A stretch of DNA of 64,000 bases. Source: JADGNZ01 sp963715895 (GTDB lineage Bacteria > Acidobacteriota > Thermoanaerobaculia > Gp7-AA8). Both the position numbers and the translations under genes were made by a program. Under the pieces are notes generated by a model, which worked only from the letters and a program-made list of their open reading frames with translations, had not been told where the DNA came from and made no database searches. Below are positions 16,788 to 25,214 of the stretch, piece after piece. The stretch spans positions 4,154,001 to 4,218,000 of the forward strand of contig OY970284.1 in the NCBI GenBank assembly GCA_963715895.1, read 5' to 3'. Position 1 is the first letter of the stretch. Every line of letters begins with the position of its first letter.

Positions 16788-17131
16788 GTTCGGCCTAAGA
16801 CCCGATCAATGCCGGCGAATATGAGCTCGACCTTCGCCCGCGGGAGCTTGGAAACACGTTCGACCAACAACGTCTTGTCGAACGTAAAAACCTGTGAAGC
16901 GTTTGCCACCGATTCTTTCGGAAGTCCCGTGGTGCGTGCGGTCAACAGAACGTTGCCCGGCGCGTTCGCCCATCGCAAACTGCCCGTCAGCGGAACGCAC
17001 ATCACCGTTGCGATCTGGCTTCGATTGAACTCGTCGCTTTGCACAACGACTACGGGCCTTAAGAAGCCTGGCTCCGATCCGGTCGGTTCCGGTAGATCAG
17101 CCCACCAGATCTCTCCTTGCGAGATTACCAC
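16784..17131 (-). CDS. MazF/PemK-type endoribonuclease toxin
   Basis: 115 aa from a GTG start. N-terminal GEIWWADLPEPTGSEPGFLRPVVVVQ is the hallmark of the MazF/PemK fold, and the family core continues through VMCVPLTGSL, LPKESVANASQ and LPRAKVELIF. The family cleaves mRNA at short motifs. Its first seven bases overlap the end of the antitoxin gene, so translation is probably coupled. The C-terminus overlaps the convergent PilZ-like gene by four bases. Confidence 0.92.
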   Translation of the reverse strand: MVISQGEIWWADLPEPTGSEPGFLRPVVVVQSDEFNRSQIATVMCVPLTGSLRWANAPGNVLLTARTTGLPKESVANASQVFTFDKTLLVERVSKLPRAKVELIFAGIDRVLGRT

Positions 17132-17364
17132 TCGACCTTCTTTAGCAGTCGCCGTGCGGCGGCGTTCAAAAACTTAATGTCTTCCGTCTGATCCACTTCG
17201 GCGCAGACTCGATTGATGGCTTCCGTCACTTCATCGGGAGAATGCCGCGCAACATACTCACGCAGCGCCGCTGTGAACACCTCGCTCCTTGACCTGCGGC
17301 CGCGCTTGGCGAGCCGCTCCGCCTTTTCAAAAACATCATCCGGAATCGACACGGCTGTTTTCAT
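17125..17364 (-). CDS. Ribbon-helix-helix antitoxin for MazF
   Basis: 79 aa from ATG 17364. N-terminal KTAVSIPDDVFEKAERLAK and SRSEVFTAALREYVARHS form a ribbon-helix-helix DNA-binding domain. The C-terminal tail (TEDIKFLNAAARRLLKKVEW) would wrap the toxin. Antitoxin-first order and a 7-base overlap with the toxin fit a type II module that represses its own promoter. The promoter would lie in the short space before the neighbouring aldolase gene stop. Confidence 0.9.
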   Translation of the reverse strand: MKTAVSIPDDVFEKAERLAKRGRRSRSEVFTAALREYVARHSPDEVTEAINRVCAEVDQTEDIKFLNAAARRLLKKVEW

Positions 17365-17381
17365 ACCCGCAGTATAACCGA

Positions 17382-18551
17382 TCACCACCCCCGCACCGGC
17401 CGCCACTCATCGACGATCGCATCGCTATCAATGACGTGATAGCGGTCATACATCGCGGCCGTGAGACAGGAGTGATTGGGAAGGATGCGTACATGCGTCC
17501 CGACCGGCGGTGGTGCGCTCATCTTCAACTTCCCATGCTCCTGCGACAGCGATACGAGCCGCGCGGAAAGCGGGCGTAGCGCAACGTCGCAGACGATGCC
17601 AAATCCGAAGTCAGGATCGAGATGCTCGGGACTCACGTCCTTCGATAACGCCAACGCCCCCGCGTCGATGATCGCCTCTCCCCGCTCGGGGTACGAACCG
17701 ACCACCGTGGACAGAACGGAAACCGCGACGTCGTTCATCGAACACGACCCCAGCGTCGCCTGGAAGGCATCGAAGAAGACGTAGTTCCCGGGACGCACTT
17801 CGTCTGTATCGGTGAACGAATCGACGACCGACGTCGTCGGCGTCGATCCGATGCTGCGGGTTATCTCATCCAGCCCGATCAGCGCGCGGAATCTGCTCAG
17901 CGACGAGGTCTCCTCGGCGGCGATGCGCCGGATCTCCTCGACGTCATGCGCGTTGTACGAATGACCGGCGTGGGTAAGCAGTCCCTGGAAGTGGACCGCG
18001 GGCGAACGGGAGAGGGCGATGGCCAGCGTCGCGCTGTCGGGATCGTTCGGATCGACGCCGGCGCGGTGGTAGCCGCAGTCGACCTTGAGGAAGACGTCGA
18101 AAACAGTTCCCTGCGCGGCGTGAAACGCTTCTACCGCGCGTAGAGCGGCGTGGCTGTCGAGCAGGATATTCAGCCGCTCCATCCGTGCCGCCAACGCCGC
18201 CGCGCGGTCCAGTTTTTCGGGCGCGATCGGCACCGCGTAGGTGATGTCGCGGAAGCCGGCATCAGCGAAGAACTCCGCCTCGGCCATGGTGGAAACGGTG
18301 ATCGGACCCGGCGCGCCTCCATGCTGTATCCGCCCGACCTCGATGGTCTTGTGCGTCTTCACATGCGGGCGGAAAGCTACCCCCGAGGAGCGGGCCTTCG
18401 CGCGCATGCGAGCACAGTTTTGCTCGACAATGGTGCGGTCGACGAGGAACGCGGGGGTGGGGAGAGTCAGAAGCGGAATGTTCAATGTTGAATGGTGAAT
18501 GTTCACTGTTGAATGAAGCAAGGCAGGCGCACGGTCCCCATCATTCAACAT
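17382..18551 (-). CDS. D-threonine aldolase / D-serine dehydratase-like PLP enzyme
   Basis: Alanine-racemase-fold enzyme, up to 389 aa. The N-terminal barrel has RPHVKTHKT, whose first Lys should hold PLP, and FDVFLKVDCGYHRAGV. The C-terminal domain ends PNHSCLTAAMYDRYHVID, with the His and Cys that bind the metal in this family. It would cleave or dehydrate a D-hydroxy amino acid; D-threonine aldolase and D-serine ammonia-lyase cannot be told apart here. The start is uncertain: family C repeats cover 18477-18592, so the ATG at 18551 and the GTG at 18507 both lie inside repeat sequence, and conserved protein begins near 18475 (LPTPAFLVD). Confidence 0.85.
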   Translation of the reverse strand: MLNDGDRAPALLHSTVNIHHSTLNIPLLTLPTPAFLVDRTIVEQNCARMRAKARSSGVAFRPHVKTHKTIEVGRIQHGGAPGPITVSTMAEAEFFADAGFRDITYAVPIAPEKLDRAAALAARMERLNILLDSHAALRAVEAFHAAQGTVFDVFLKVDCGYHRAGVDPNDPDSATLAIALSRSPAVHFQGLLTHAGHSYNAHDVEEIRRIAAEETSSLSRFRALIGLDEITRSIGSTPTTSVVDSFTDTDEVRPGNYVFFDAFQATLGSCSMNDVAVSVLSTVVGSYPERGEAIIDAGALALSKDVSPEHLDPDFGFGIVCDVALRPLSARLVSLSQEHGKLKMSAPPPVGTHVRILPNHSCLTAAMYDRYHVIDSDAIVDEWRPVRGW

Positions 18552-18592
18552 TCAACACTGAACATTCAACATTCAACATTCGCTTTTCCATG
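18477..18592. repeat. Dispersed inverted repeat, family C (copy 1)
   Basis: AATGTTCAATGTTGAATGG... and the reverse complement (CATTCAACATTGAACATTC type) form two arms of about 45 bp around a short G+C-rich loop. Further copies flank the tldE gene. This copy overlaps the 5' end of the aldolase frame and ends 12 bp before dinB. Confidence 0.9.
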
Positions 18593-18603
18593 AAAAGCCC
18601 TCC

Positions 18604-19677
18604 ATGAGAAAGATCATCCACATCGACATGGATGCCTTCTACGCCTCCGTCGAGCAGCGCGACCGGCCGGAGTTGCGGGGGACGCCGGTCATCGTCGGCT
18701 GGCCGGGCGAGCGTAGCGTCGTCTGCGCGGCGTCGTACGAGGCGCGGAAGTTCGGCGTCCACTCGGCCATGCCGGCCACGCGCGCCAAACGGCTCTGTCC
18801 CGACGGCACCTTCATCCATCCCAACTTCGACAAATATCGGGAAGTGTCGCGCCAGATCCGCGAGATCTTCCATCGCCATACGCCGCTCGTCGAGCCGCTC
18901 TCGCTCGATGAGGCCTATCTCGACGTCACCGAGGAGCTGACCGGCATTCCGACGGCGACGGAGACCGCGGAGACCATCCGGCGCGAGATCAAGGCCGACA
19001 CCCACCTCACCGCCTCGGCGGGCGTAGCGCCGAACAAGTTCCTGGCCAAGATCGCCAGCGACTGGAAAAAGCCTGACGGCTGCTTCGTCATCCGCCCGCA
19101 CCAGGTCGAGCGCTTCCTCATGCCGCTCAATGTCCGCAAGATCCCCGGCGTCGGCAAAGCCACCGAGAAAATCCTCACCGATATGGGTATCGCCACCGTC
19201 GGCGACCTCCACTCCTTCACCGCCGACCAGCTCGTGGCCCGCTTCGGCAAATGGGGGACGCGCCTCTGGGAGCTGGCCCGCGGCATCGACGAATCGCCTG
19301 TGGTGCCGTCGCAGAAGCGGAAGTCGTGGTCGAGCGAGAACACCTTCGCTCGCGACATCACGATGGACGAGGTCGCGGAGTACATCCGCGAAGAAGCGCA
19401 GAAACTCTGGACTGCGTTGAGCGAAAAGAAAATGTCCGGCCGCACGGTGACGGTGAAACTCCGCACCGGCGACTTCAAGACCGCCACGCGCCGCCTGACG
19501 CCGGAATCGATCCCGTCGAGCGGCGACGATCTGGCGCGCATCGGTCTGGAGCTCTTGACGCGCTTCGAATTCGCCCCTGCCAGCCGTTACCGCCTCGCCG
19601 GGATCGGCGTGTCGAACTTTGTCGATGAGGATGATGAGGTGGAGGAAGCGCCGCAGCCGGAGCTGTTTGTCGAGTAG
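18604..19677 (+). CDS. dinB: DNA polymerase IV
   Basis: 357 aa Y-family translesion polymerase. Catalytic blocks HIDMDAFYASVEQ (first Asp pair), the fingers motif SYEARKFGV and LSLDEAYLDVT (second acidic pair) are intact. Helix-hairpin-helix VRKIPGVGKATEK and the little-finger domain follow. The last residues, QPELF, match the beta-clamp binding motif QxxLF, so recruitment to the sliding clamp is expected. Length is normal. No LexA box is visible in the short, repeat-filled upstream gap. Confidence 0.96.
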   Translation: MRKIIHIDMDAFYASVEQRDRPELRGTPVIVGWPGERSVVCAASYEARKFGVHSAMPATRAKRLCPDGTFIHPNFDKYREVSRQIREIFHRHTPLVEPLSLDEAYLDVTEELTGIPTATETAETIRREIKADTHLTASAGVAPNKFLAKIASDWKKPDGCFVIRPHQVERFLMPLNVRKIPGVGKATEKILTDMGIATVGDLHSFTADQLVARFGKWGTRLWELARGIDESPVVPSQKRKSWSSENTFARDITMDEVAEYIREEAQKLWTALSEKKMSGRTVTVKLRTGDFKTATRRLTPESIPSSGDDLARIGLELLTRFEFAPASRYRLAGIGVSNFVDEDDEVEEAPQPELFVE

Positions 19678-19795
19678 TGGATTAGTAGATCAGTGGATCA
19701 GTCACGACGCTTCTCCCGACTAATCCACTACTCTACTGATCCACTAATCTACTCACCCACTAATCCACTCTTCGACTAACCCACTCCATCCACTA
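19678..19795. repeat. Dispersed inverted repeat, family D (copy 1)
   Basis: ATTAGTAGATCAGTGGATCAG on the left and CTACTGATCCACTAATCTAC on the right, each made of reiterated 'agta/tcca' words. A second copy is at 52.97-53.05 kb. It follows the dinB stop directly and could act as a hairpin after that transcript. Confidence 0.85.
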
Positions 19796-19826
19796 CAATC
19801 CCGCCACTTTTGCTCACGAGGTGCTC

Positions 19827-20807
19827 ATGAATCCTGTTCAACCCATCACCGTAGCGCAGTACGGCATCGGTCCCATCGGCGCGGAGATCGCGCGGCTGCT
19901 GCTCACCAAACCGTGGCTGCGCGTCGTCGCCGCGGTCGACGTCGACCCCAACAAGATCGGCAAAGACCTCGGCGAAGTCATCGGACTCGACCGCGAGGTC
20001 GGCGTCAAAGTCACGCGCGAGCTGGAAGGGAAGGCCGACGTCGTCTGCCACTCCACCGGCTCCCGTCTGCGCGACGTCTCCGGCCAGCTCAAGGATCTGC
20101 TCGAGCGCGGCTGCCACGTCGTCTCGACGTGCGAAGAATTATCCTTCCCGCTCGATCAGCAGATCCGCGAAGAGCTCCAGCAGACCGCCCGCTCGAAGAA
20201 CGTCACCCTCCTCGGCACCGGCGTCAATCCCGGCTTCGTGATGGACAAGCTCCCGCTGACCGTCACCTCCGTCTGCCAGCACATCGACTCGGTCGAGATC
20301 ATCCGCATCCAGAACGCATCGACGCGACGCGAACCGTTGCAGCGCAAAGTCGGCGCGGGCATGACCCCCGACGAATTCCGCGCCGCCGTCGATGCCGGCA
20401 AGATCAAGCACATGGGTCTCCGCGAGTCGCTGATGATGGTCGGCAAAGGCCTCGGCGCCGAGTTCGAGTCGGTCAGCGACGAGAAGATCGAGCCGATCAT
20501 CGCCGAGCGCGAAGTGAAGACGCAGTACCTCACCTGCGCCGCCGGCCAGGTCGCCGGCGTCCATCAGACCATCTACGGCCGCGGCAAGATCAACGTCAGC
20601 CTGGAGCTGCGGATGTACGTCGGCGCCGAAGACGTCGCCGCCGACCGCGTGATCGTGCACGGCGTGCCGGACGTCGAGATGGTCATCAAAGGCGGCGTCC
20701 ACGGCGACCGCGCCACGGCAGCGATGGTCGTCAACGCCATCCCGCGCGTGGTCAGCGCAAAGCCTGGGGTGCTGACGATGGACGATATTCCGATCAGTTT
20801 TCGGTGA
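19827..20807 (+). CDS. NAD(P)-binding dehydrogenase of the dihydrodipicolinate reductase-like family
   Basis: 326 aa from ATG 19827 (GAGG five bases upstream). Rossmann N-terminus QYGIGPIGAEIARLLL followed by VVAAVDVDPNKIGKD. The middle has CHSTGSRLRDV and GTGVNPGFVMDKLPL. The arrangement matches proteins annotated as dihydrodipicolinate reductase-like and is close to 2,4-diaminopentanoate dehydrogenases, which oxidatively deaminate an amino acid in ornithine breakdown. The lysine-pathway role is unlikely because the typical DapB substrate motif is not seen. No metabolic neighbours help decide. Confidence 0.75.
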   Translation: MNPVQPITVAQYGIGPIGAEIARLLLTKPWLRVVAAVDVDPNKIGKDLGEVIGLDREVGVKVTRELEGKADVVCHSTGSRLRDVSGQLKDLLERGCHVVSTCEELSFPLDQQIREELQQTARSKNVTLLGTGVNPGFVMDKLPLTVTSVCQHIDSVEIIRIQNASTRREPLQRKVGAGMTPDEFRAAVDAGKIKHMGLRESLMMVGKGLGAEFESVSDEKIEPIIAEREVKTQYLTCAAGQVAGVHQTIYGRGKINVSLELRMYVGAEDVAADRVIVHGVPDVEMVIKGGVHGDRATAAMVVNAIPRVVSAKPGVLTMDDIPISFR

Positions 20808-20828
20808 GGGGCGGCTACGTTCCATCTC

Positions 20829-21041
20829 ACTGTCATCCTGAGCCGCCGGAGCTGCTTCGCCGCGGAGCGACGGAGCAGCGTAGGACGGTCGAAGGACCCC
20901 CAGCCTGAAACCCGGACAGGGCGGCGGCTGTCGACGTACCCACCGCCCTTTCCGGGATACAACTTTGGGGTCCTTCGACCGTCCTGCGCCGCGCAATCGC
21001 TTCGCGATTACGCGGCTCCGGCGGCTCAGGATGACAGTGAT
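20829..21041. repeat. Inverted pair of family E repeats
   Basis: CACTGTCATCCTGAGCCGCC...GTCGAAGGACCCC at 20829-20900 faces its reverse complement (GGGGTCCTTCGACCGTCC...GGCTCAGGATGACAGTG) at 20964-21041. The pair sits between convergent genes and could fold into a bidirectional terminator-like structure. Split or degenerate copies occur at 5.98/7.63 and 9.74 kb. Confidence 0.85.
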
Positions 21042-21064
21042 GTGAGTGAGCGCGATCGACCCTA

Positions 21065-21499
21065 CTACGACGAGTGGTCGTACACGATCCGCCACCCCTC
21101 CGGTCGGTGGTGGAAGATCAGCGTAAATCGTCCGTGCGGAGAATCGGCTTCGCGTTTCAGAAGCCAGGCGCCGGTGACGACAACGTCGTTCTCGCCGAGG
21201 GGGCGGAGAGCGAGATCGGAGAAGGTGAGCGTTCCCATCTTCGTGCGGGAGTCGTACTTCGCCTTGTAGCGGTCGCGCACCTTCGTCCAGCCGCGGGTGA
21301 CGTCGGCGCCGACGAACATGGTGTCGTCGCTCTGGGCATAGCCGGACATGTAGGCATCGATGTCGCCGCGGTTCCACGCCGCCACCTGAGTGTCGAGCAC
21401 GGCGCGGATGGCGGAGAGATCCTTCGCCGTCACCCGCGCCGCGGCCATCGCCGCGAGCGGCAGCAGTGCCGCGATCATGACGATGGTTGCCCGCTTCAT
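21065..21499 (-). CDS. Secreted SnoaL/DUF4440-like (NTF2 fold) protein
   Basis: 144 aa from ATG 21499. Signal peptide (TIVMIAALLPLAAMAAA), then the NTF2-like pattern IRAVLDTQVAAWNRGDIDAYMSGY ... GAWLLKREADSPHGRFTLIFHHRPEGWRIVYDHSS typical of DUF4440/SnoaL-like proteins. These often bind small ligands or act as detoxifying isomerases; no function can be assigned. Its ATG overlaps the stop of the preceding lipoprotein gene (ATGA), so the two are co-translated. Confidence 0.85.
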   Translation of the reverse strand: MKRATIVMIAALLPLAAMAAARVTAKDLSAIRAVLDTQVAAWNRGDIDAYMSGYAQSDDTMFVGADVTRGWTKVRDRYKAKYDSRTKMGTLTFSDLALRPLGENDVVVTGAWLLKREADSPHGRFTLIFHHRPEGWRIVYDHSS

Positions 21500-22059
21500 T
21501 TTTGTAGGGCCGCCACGCGCGAGGCCAAGTACTGGCCGGTCGTCCGCATCGACGTCATCTGCAGATTCATCCACGACACATCGGGATCGAGCGCGCCAAC
21601 GACCACCGGCCGCTGCTCCAGCACGTTGCCGGCATCGTCGCTGATCGTGTACGTCCCGACCACGACCTCCCTCCGCCAATGGAGATTCGAGCGCAACTGC
21701 GCAGCGACGCTGTTGCCATACTCCACGATCAACCCGTCGTCCCACGGAGTGGCCGAGAGAGCCGTGATGGAAAGCGGACTGACTCGCGCGGGAGCACCGC
21801 GGTGCGTGGCGTCGGGCTGAATGTCCGGTCGTTCCACGAAGCCGGCGGAGTTGAAGAACACTGTCAGAGTCAGCGGTGTCGCTCCCCTGTTGGCATGAGC
21901 GACCTGCTCCTCGGTCATCCTCTGGAGCTTCGCCGTATCGACGCGTCCCACCGCGCCATCCGAGGCATTGATGATTACCGTGACGGGGGAGCTCTGAGGA
22001 GCGTGGGCACAGGCAACTACTGCGAGAAACAAAATACCGAGGAGCATCGAGCGTTTCAT
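21496..22059 (-). CDS. Putative lipoprotein of unknown function
   Basis: 187 aa with a lipoprotein signal (MLLGILFLAVVACAH; the lipobox Cys is the second residue of ACAH). The mature part has a beta-rich pattern (LTLTVFFNSAGFV..., VVVGTYTISDDAGNVLEQRPVVVG). No family is recognised. It is the first gene of a two-gene operon with the SnoaL-like protein; the four-base stop/start overlap suggests they act in the same process in the periplasm. Confidence 0.75.
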   Translation of the reverse strand: MKRSMLLGILFLAVVACAHAPQSSPVTVIINASDGAVGRVDTAKLQRMTEEQVAHANRGATPLTLTVFFNSAGFVERPDIQPDATHRGAPARVSPLSITALSATPWDDGLIVEYGNSVAAQLRSNLHWRREVVVGTYTISDDAGNVLEQRPVVVGALDPDVSWMNLQMTSMRTTGQYLASRVAALQK

Positions 22060-22093
22060 ATTCTTCTCCTGCGGTACCGGCGCGGTGAGTATA

Positions 22094-22194
22094 GCGCTAC
22101 GCGCGTTGTCGGTTATCGGTTATCGGTTGTCTGGGCGCTGCTGCGGCGTCGAATAACCAACCGACAACCGATAACCGACAACGCGCTAGCGCCG
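22094..22194. repeat. Dispersed inverted repeat, family A (copy 2)
   Basis: GCGCTACGCGCGTTGTCGGTTATCGG...TTGTC faces CGACAACCGATAACCGACAACGCGCTAGCGCC. It fills the gap between the lipoprotein start and the parC stop almost completely. Confidence 0.9.
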
Positions 22195-23490
22195 TTACTC
22201 GATCGCCGTCACGTTCTGAAACCCGCGCGGAAGCTTCAACCCGCGTTGGGCGCGCTTGCCGATGTACGGCTCGAGGTCGGAACCCTTCAGATTCGTATAG
22301 CGCTTGCCGGCATGCACCACCAGCGTCCCGTCCGCGGCCACGACGGCGATGCCAGCCACCTTCTCCGGAAAGAGCTCCGTCTTGTGCAACTTGATCGTCT
22401 GCACCCCCTTGCCCCGCGCCAGCAGCGGCAGCTCCACCGCCTCGAACAGCAGCAGCTTCCCGCTGGTCGTCGCCGCGGCCACGCGGTCGGTCTCCATGAC
22501 GCCAACGCGTTGCGGCCGCAGCACCGTCGCTCCGTCGTTCACGTTCACCACCGCCTTGCCGGCCTTGCGGTCGGTGATCAGATCCTCCAGCCGGGCCACG
22601 AAGCCGTATCCGTCGTCCGACGCCAGCAGCCAGAGGTCCTCGGGATCGCCCATCAGCACCGCCACGAAGGTCGCGCCGGGCGCTGGCGAGGTGAACGCCG
22701 TCAACGGCTCGCCGTGTCCCTTCGCCGACGGCAGCTCATGCGCCGGGAGCGAGTACGTCCTCCCCATCGAGTCGATGAAGACGGCGAGCTGATTGCTGCG
22801 CCCGCGCGCCGCGTGCAGGAAGGCATCGCCCGATTTGTACTGCAACGTCGCCGGATCGAGCTCGTGCCCCTTGCCGGCGCGGATCCATCCCCGCTCCGAC
22901 AGCACCACCGTCACCGGCTCCGAAGGAATCAGCGCCGTGGCATCGAGCGCCTTGGCCGCCTCGCGCTCCACGATCGGCGATCGGCGGCGGTCGCCGAACT
23001 CGGCGCCATCTTTTTCCAGCTCGTCGCGCACCTGCTTGCGGAGGCGCGCCTTCGAGCCGAGGACCTTCTCCAGCTCGGCGCGCTCGGTCTGGAGCTTGGC
23101 CTGCTCGCCGCGGATCTCCATCTCCTGGAGCTTGTTGAGGTACCGCAATTTCAATTCGAGAATGGCCTCGGCCTGCAGATCCGACAGCTTGAAGCGCGAC
23201 ATCAGCACCGGCTTCGGCTCGTCCTCGCGCCGGATGATGCGGATCACCTCGTCGACGTTGAGATAGGCGATGAGATAGCCGTCGAGGATGTGGATGCGGG
23301 CGTTGACGTGGTCGTACCGGTGCTGCAACCGCCGCCGCACCGTCTCGATGCGGAACTCCAGCCACTCGCTCAGCAGATCCTTCAGCGGGTAGAGCCTCGG
23401 CCGGCCGTTCAGGCCGATCATGTTCATGTTCACGCGGTACGTCCGCTCCAGATCGGTCGTGGCGAAGAGATGCGCCATCACCTCATCGGA
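22195..23490 (-). CDS. parC: DNA topoisomerase IV subunit A, C-terminal part (after frameshift)
   Basis: Continues the ParC sequence from DEVMAHLFATTDLERTYRVN through the coiled coil (FKLSDLQAEAILELKLRYLNKLQEMEI) into the C-terminal beta-pinwheel region, ending VTAIE. It is in a different frame from the N-terminal part. An open frame extends upstream to 23553, but it encodes unrelated residues, showing that the shift lies near 23488. The two parts together account for a full-length ParC. Confidence 0.9.
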   Translation of the reverse strand, partial: SDEVMAHLFATTDLERTYRVNMNMIGLNGRPRLYPLKDLLSEWLEFRIETVRRRLQHRYDHVNARIHILDGYLIAYLNVDEVIRIIRREDEPKPVLMSRFKLSDLQAEAILELKLRYLNKLQEMEIRGEQAKLQTERAELEKVLGSKARLRKQVRDELEKDGAEFGDRRRSPIVEREAAKALDATALIPSEPVTVVLSERGWIRAGKGHELDPATLQYKSGDAFLHAARGRSNQLAVFIDSMGRTYSLPAHELPSAKGHGEPLTAFTSPAPGATFVAVLMGDPEDLWLLASDDGYGFVARLEDLITDRKAGKAVVNVNDGATVLRPQRVGVMETDRVAAATTSGKLLLFEAVELPLLARGKGVQTIKLHKTELFPEKVAGIAVVAADGTLVVHAGKRYTNLKGSDLEPYIGKRAQRGLKLPRGFQNVTAIE

Positions 23491-24463
23491 GATCGACGCG
23501 GTTCGAGCGCGGCACGAGCACGATGCGGGTCGGGTCCTCGTGATCCGACTCATCGCGCATGTCCTCGACCATCGGCAGCTTCTTGGCGTTCATCTGCGCC
23601 GCGATCTGCTGCTGCACCTTGGCGCCGGAGACCATGAACGGCAGCGCGGTGATGACGATGTCGCCGTTCTCGACCTCCCACTTCGCGCGCTGCCGGATCG
23701 ATCCGTTGCCGGTCTTGTACATCTCGCGGATCTCCGCGAGCGGCGTGATGATCTCGGCCTCGGTCGGAAAATCGGGCCCTTTGATGTGCTTGGTGAGCTG
23801 GGCGATGGTGGCGTCGGGATTGTCGAGCAGCTCGATGCAGGCGCCGACCACCTCGCGCACGTTGTGCGACGGGATGTCGGTGGCCATGCCGACGGCGATG
23901 CCCGAGGCGCCGTTGAGGAGCACGTGCGGCAGCCGCGACGGCAGCAGCTTCGGCTCGCGCAGCGTTCCGTCGAAGTTCTGCCGCCAGTCGACCGTCCCCT
24001 GTTCCAGCTCGGACAAAAGCGACTGCGCGAACTTCGAGAGCTTGGCCTCGGTGTAGCGCATGGCCGCGAACTCTTTCGGATCGTCCGGCGAGCCGAAGTT
24101 CCCCTGTCCCTCCACCAGCGGATAGCGCATCGAGAACGGCTGCGCCATCAGCACCATGGCGTCGTAGCAGGCCGTGTCGCCGTGCGGATGAAACTTGCCG
24201 ATGACATCGCCGACCGTGCGCGCCGACTTCTTCGGCTTCGCGTTCGGCCCCAGCCCCAGCTCCGACATCGCATAGATGATGCGGCGCTGCACCGGCTTCA
24301 ATCCGTCGGCGACATGCGGCAGCGCGCGGTCGAGGATGACGTACATCGAATAGTCGAGGTACGCCTTCCGCGCAAAGTCGGCCACAGCCTGATGCTCGAC
24401 CTCGGGGATGATGGGCGGCGGGGGTGTGAAGGAAGTCTGATCTTTCGATTTTCGGGTAGCCAT
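23483..24463 (-). CDS. parC: DNA topoisomerase IV subunit A, N-terminal part
   Basis: Begins at ATG 24463 and matches ParC closely: DYSMYVILDRALPHVADGLKPVQRRI, the helix HPHGDTACYDAM, the catalytic tyrosine in AAMRYTEAKL and RDESDHEDPTRIVLVPRSNRVD. GyrA is less likely because the last segment is characteristic of ParC. The frame then reads into a stop. Removing one C from the CTCC at 23488-23491 (minus strand) restores ...NRVDLDEVMAHLF. ParC decatenates chromosomes and is normally essential, so a sequencing error is more likely than a real null. Confidence 0.93.
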   Translation of the reverse strand: MATRKSKDQTSFTPPPPIIPEVEHQAVADFARKAYLDYSMYVILDRALPHVADGLKPVQRRIIYAMSELGLGPNAKPKKSARTVGDVIGKFHPHGDTACYDAMVLMAQPFSMRYPLVEGQGNFGSPDDPKEFAAMRYTEAKLSKFAQSLLSELEQGTVDWRQNFDGTLREPKLLPSRLPHVLLNGASGIAVGMATDIPSHNVREVVGACIELLDNPDATIAQLTKHIKGPDFPTEAEIITPLAEIREMYKTGNGSIRQRAKWEVENGDIVITALPFMVSGAKVQQQIAAQMNAKKLPMVEDMRDESDHEDPTRIVLVPRSNRVDLR

Positions 24464-24515
24464 GGGATGAGCGCGCGAAGGGTAAACCATCGCGCGCCCG
24501 ATGGCGACCGATGAA

Positions 24516-25184
24516 TCAGTTTACGCAGCGGCAGTTTGCGTTGGCGGTACTCGTCGCGTTCGTGCAGCAGGCGTAGCCATAGCTGCAGGTAACGGAGCAG
24601 GAGCCGTGCGAGTTTGAGGTCGAGCAGGATGACGAGTTCGGGCCGCCGGAGTCACACGATCCGCCGCCGCCGCCTCCGACGCCGTAATCGGTGTTCAAAA
24701 TGCAACTGTCGAAATCGTCGCAGGAGTCGAGCGCAACGATGTGCCGGCCATTGCCGGCGGTCTTCGCTGCGACGGGTCGAATCTCGTGATTCAGTCCGTA
24801 CCCGACGTAGCGTGCTCCGCTGAACCCGACCGGCTGCCGAGGCGCGTGGTGGTCGGCGGCGTTGGTCACCAGTGCATAAAACCACTCCTGGTCCGCCGCC
24901 ATGACCACCAGCTCGTCACCACGGAACTCGATGCTGGCGCTCTGGCTCGATGCCCGGAACGTCTTGAGCGGTGCCTCCGTCCAGAGCCGGAACAGATGGC
25001 GATACGGTCCGCCGTCGTCGACGAGGACGCCGATCATGTGCACATCGATCGTCCCGATGGTGACCTTTCCCGCAAGCACGGTGTAGTCGTCGGCGGAAGG
25101 CATCGGTCCATCAGTCACCGGCTTGGCGGCATACAACGACGTCGAAAGAAGGATCAGGACCAGGGCCAGAACTGTCTTGCGCAT
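24516..25184 (-). CDS. Secreted protein with Gly-rich linker and Cys-rich C-terminal domain
   Basis: 222 aa with signal peptide (LALVLILLSTSLYA). Residues 30-170 form an unrecognised beta-rich domain ending in CDDFDSC. A linker of six Gly is followed by a tail of about 50 residues with eight Cys (CDSGG..SC..GSCSVTCS..ACC..CRC), suggesting a small disulfide-rich module. The domain is secreted and probably folded in the periplasm or outside the cell. It is the last of three same-strand genes for secreted proteins (26944 to 24516). Function unknown. Confidence 0.75.
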   Translation of the reverse strand: MRKTVLALVLILLSTSLYAAKPVTDGPMPSADDYTVLAGKVTIGTIDVHMIGVLVDDGGPYRHLFRLWTEAPLKTFRASSQSASIEFRGDELVVMAADQEWFYALVTNAADHHAPRQPVGFSGARYVGYGLNHEIRPVAAKTAGNGRHIVALDSCDDFDSCILNTDYGVGGGGGGSCDSGGPNSSSCSTSNSHGSCSVTCSYGYACCTNATSTANANCRCVN

Positions 25185-25214
25185 CGTTTCCTCCTTACTG
25201 CGGTGTGTGGTATT

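Noticed and set aside
19913..20908. 331-codon Arg-rich plus-strand frame
   Set aside because: Overlaps the Rossmann dehydrogenase in another frame; composition typical of out-of-frame reading.
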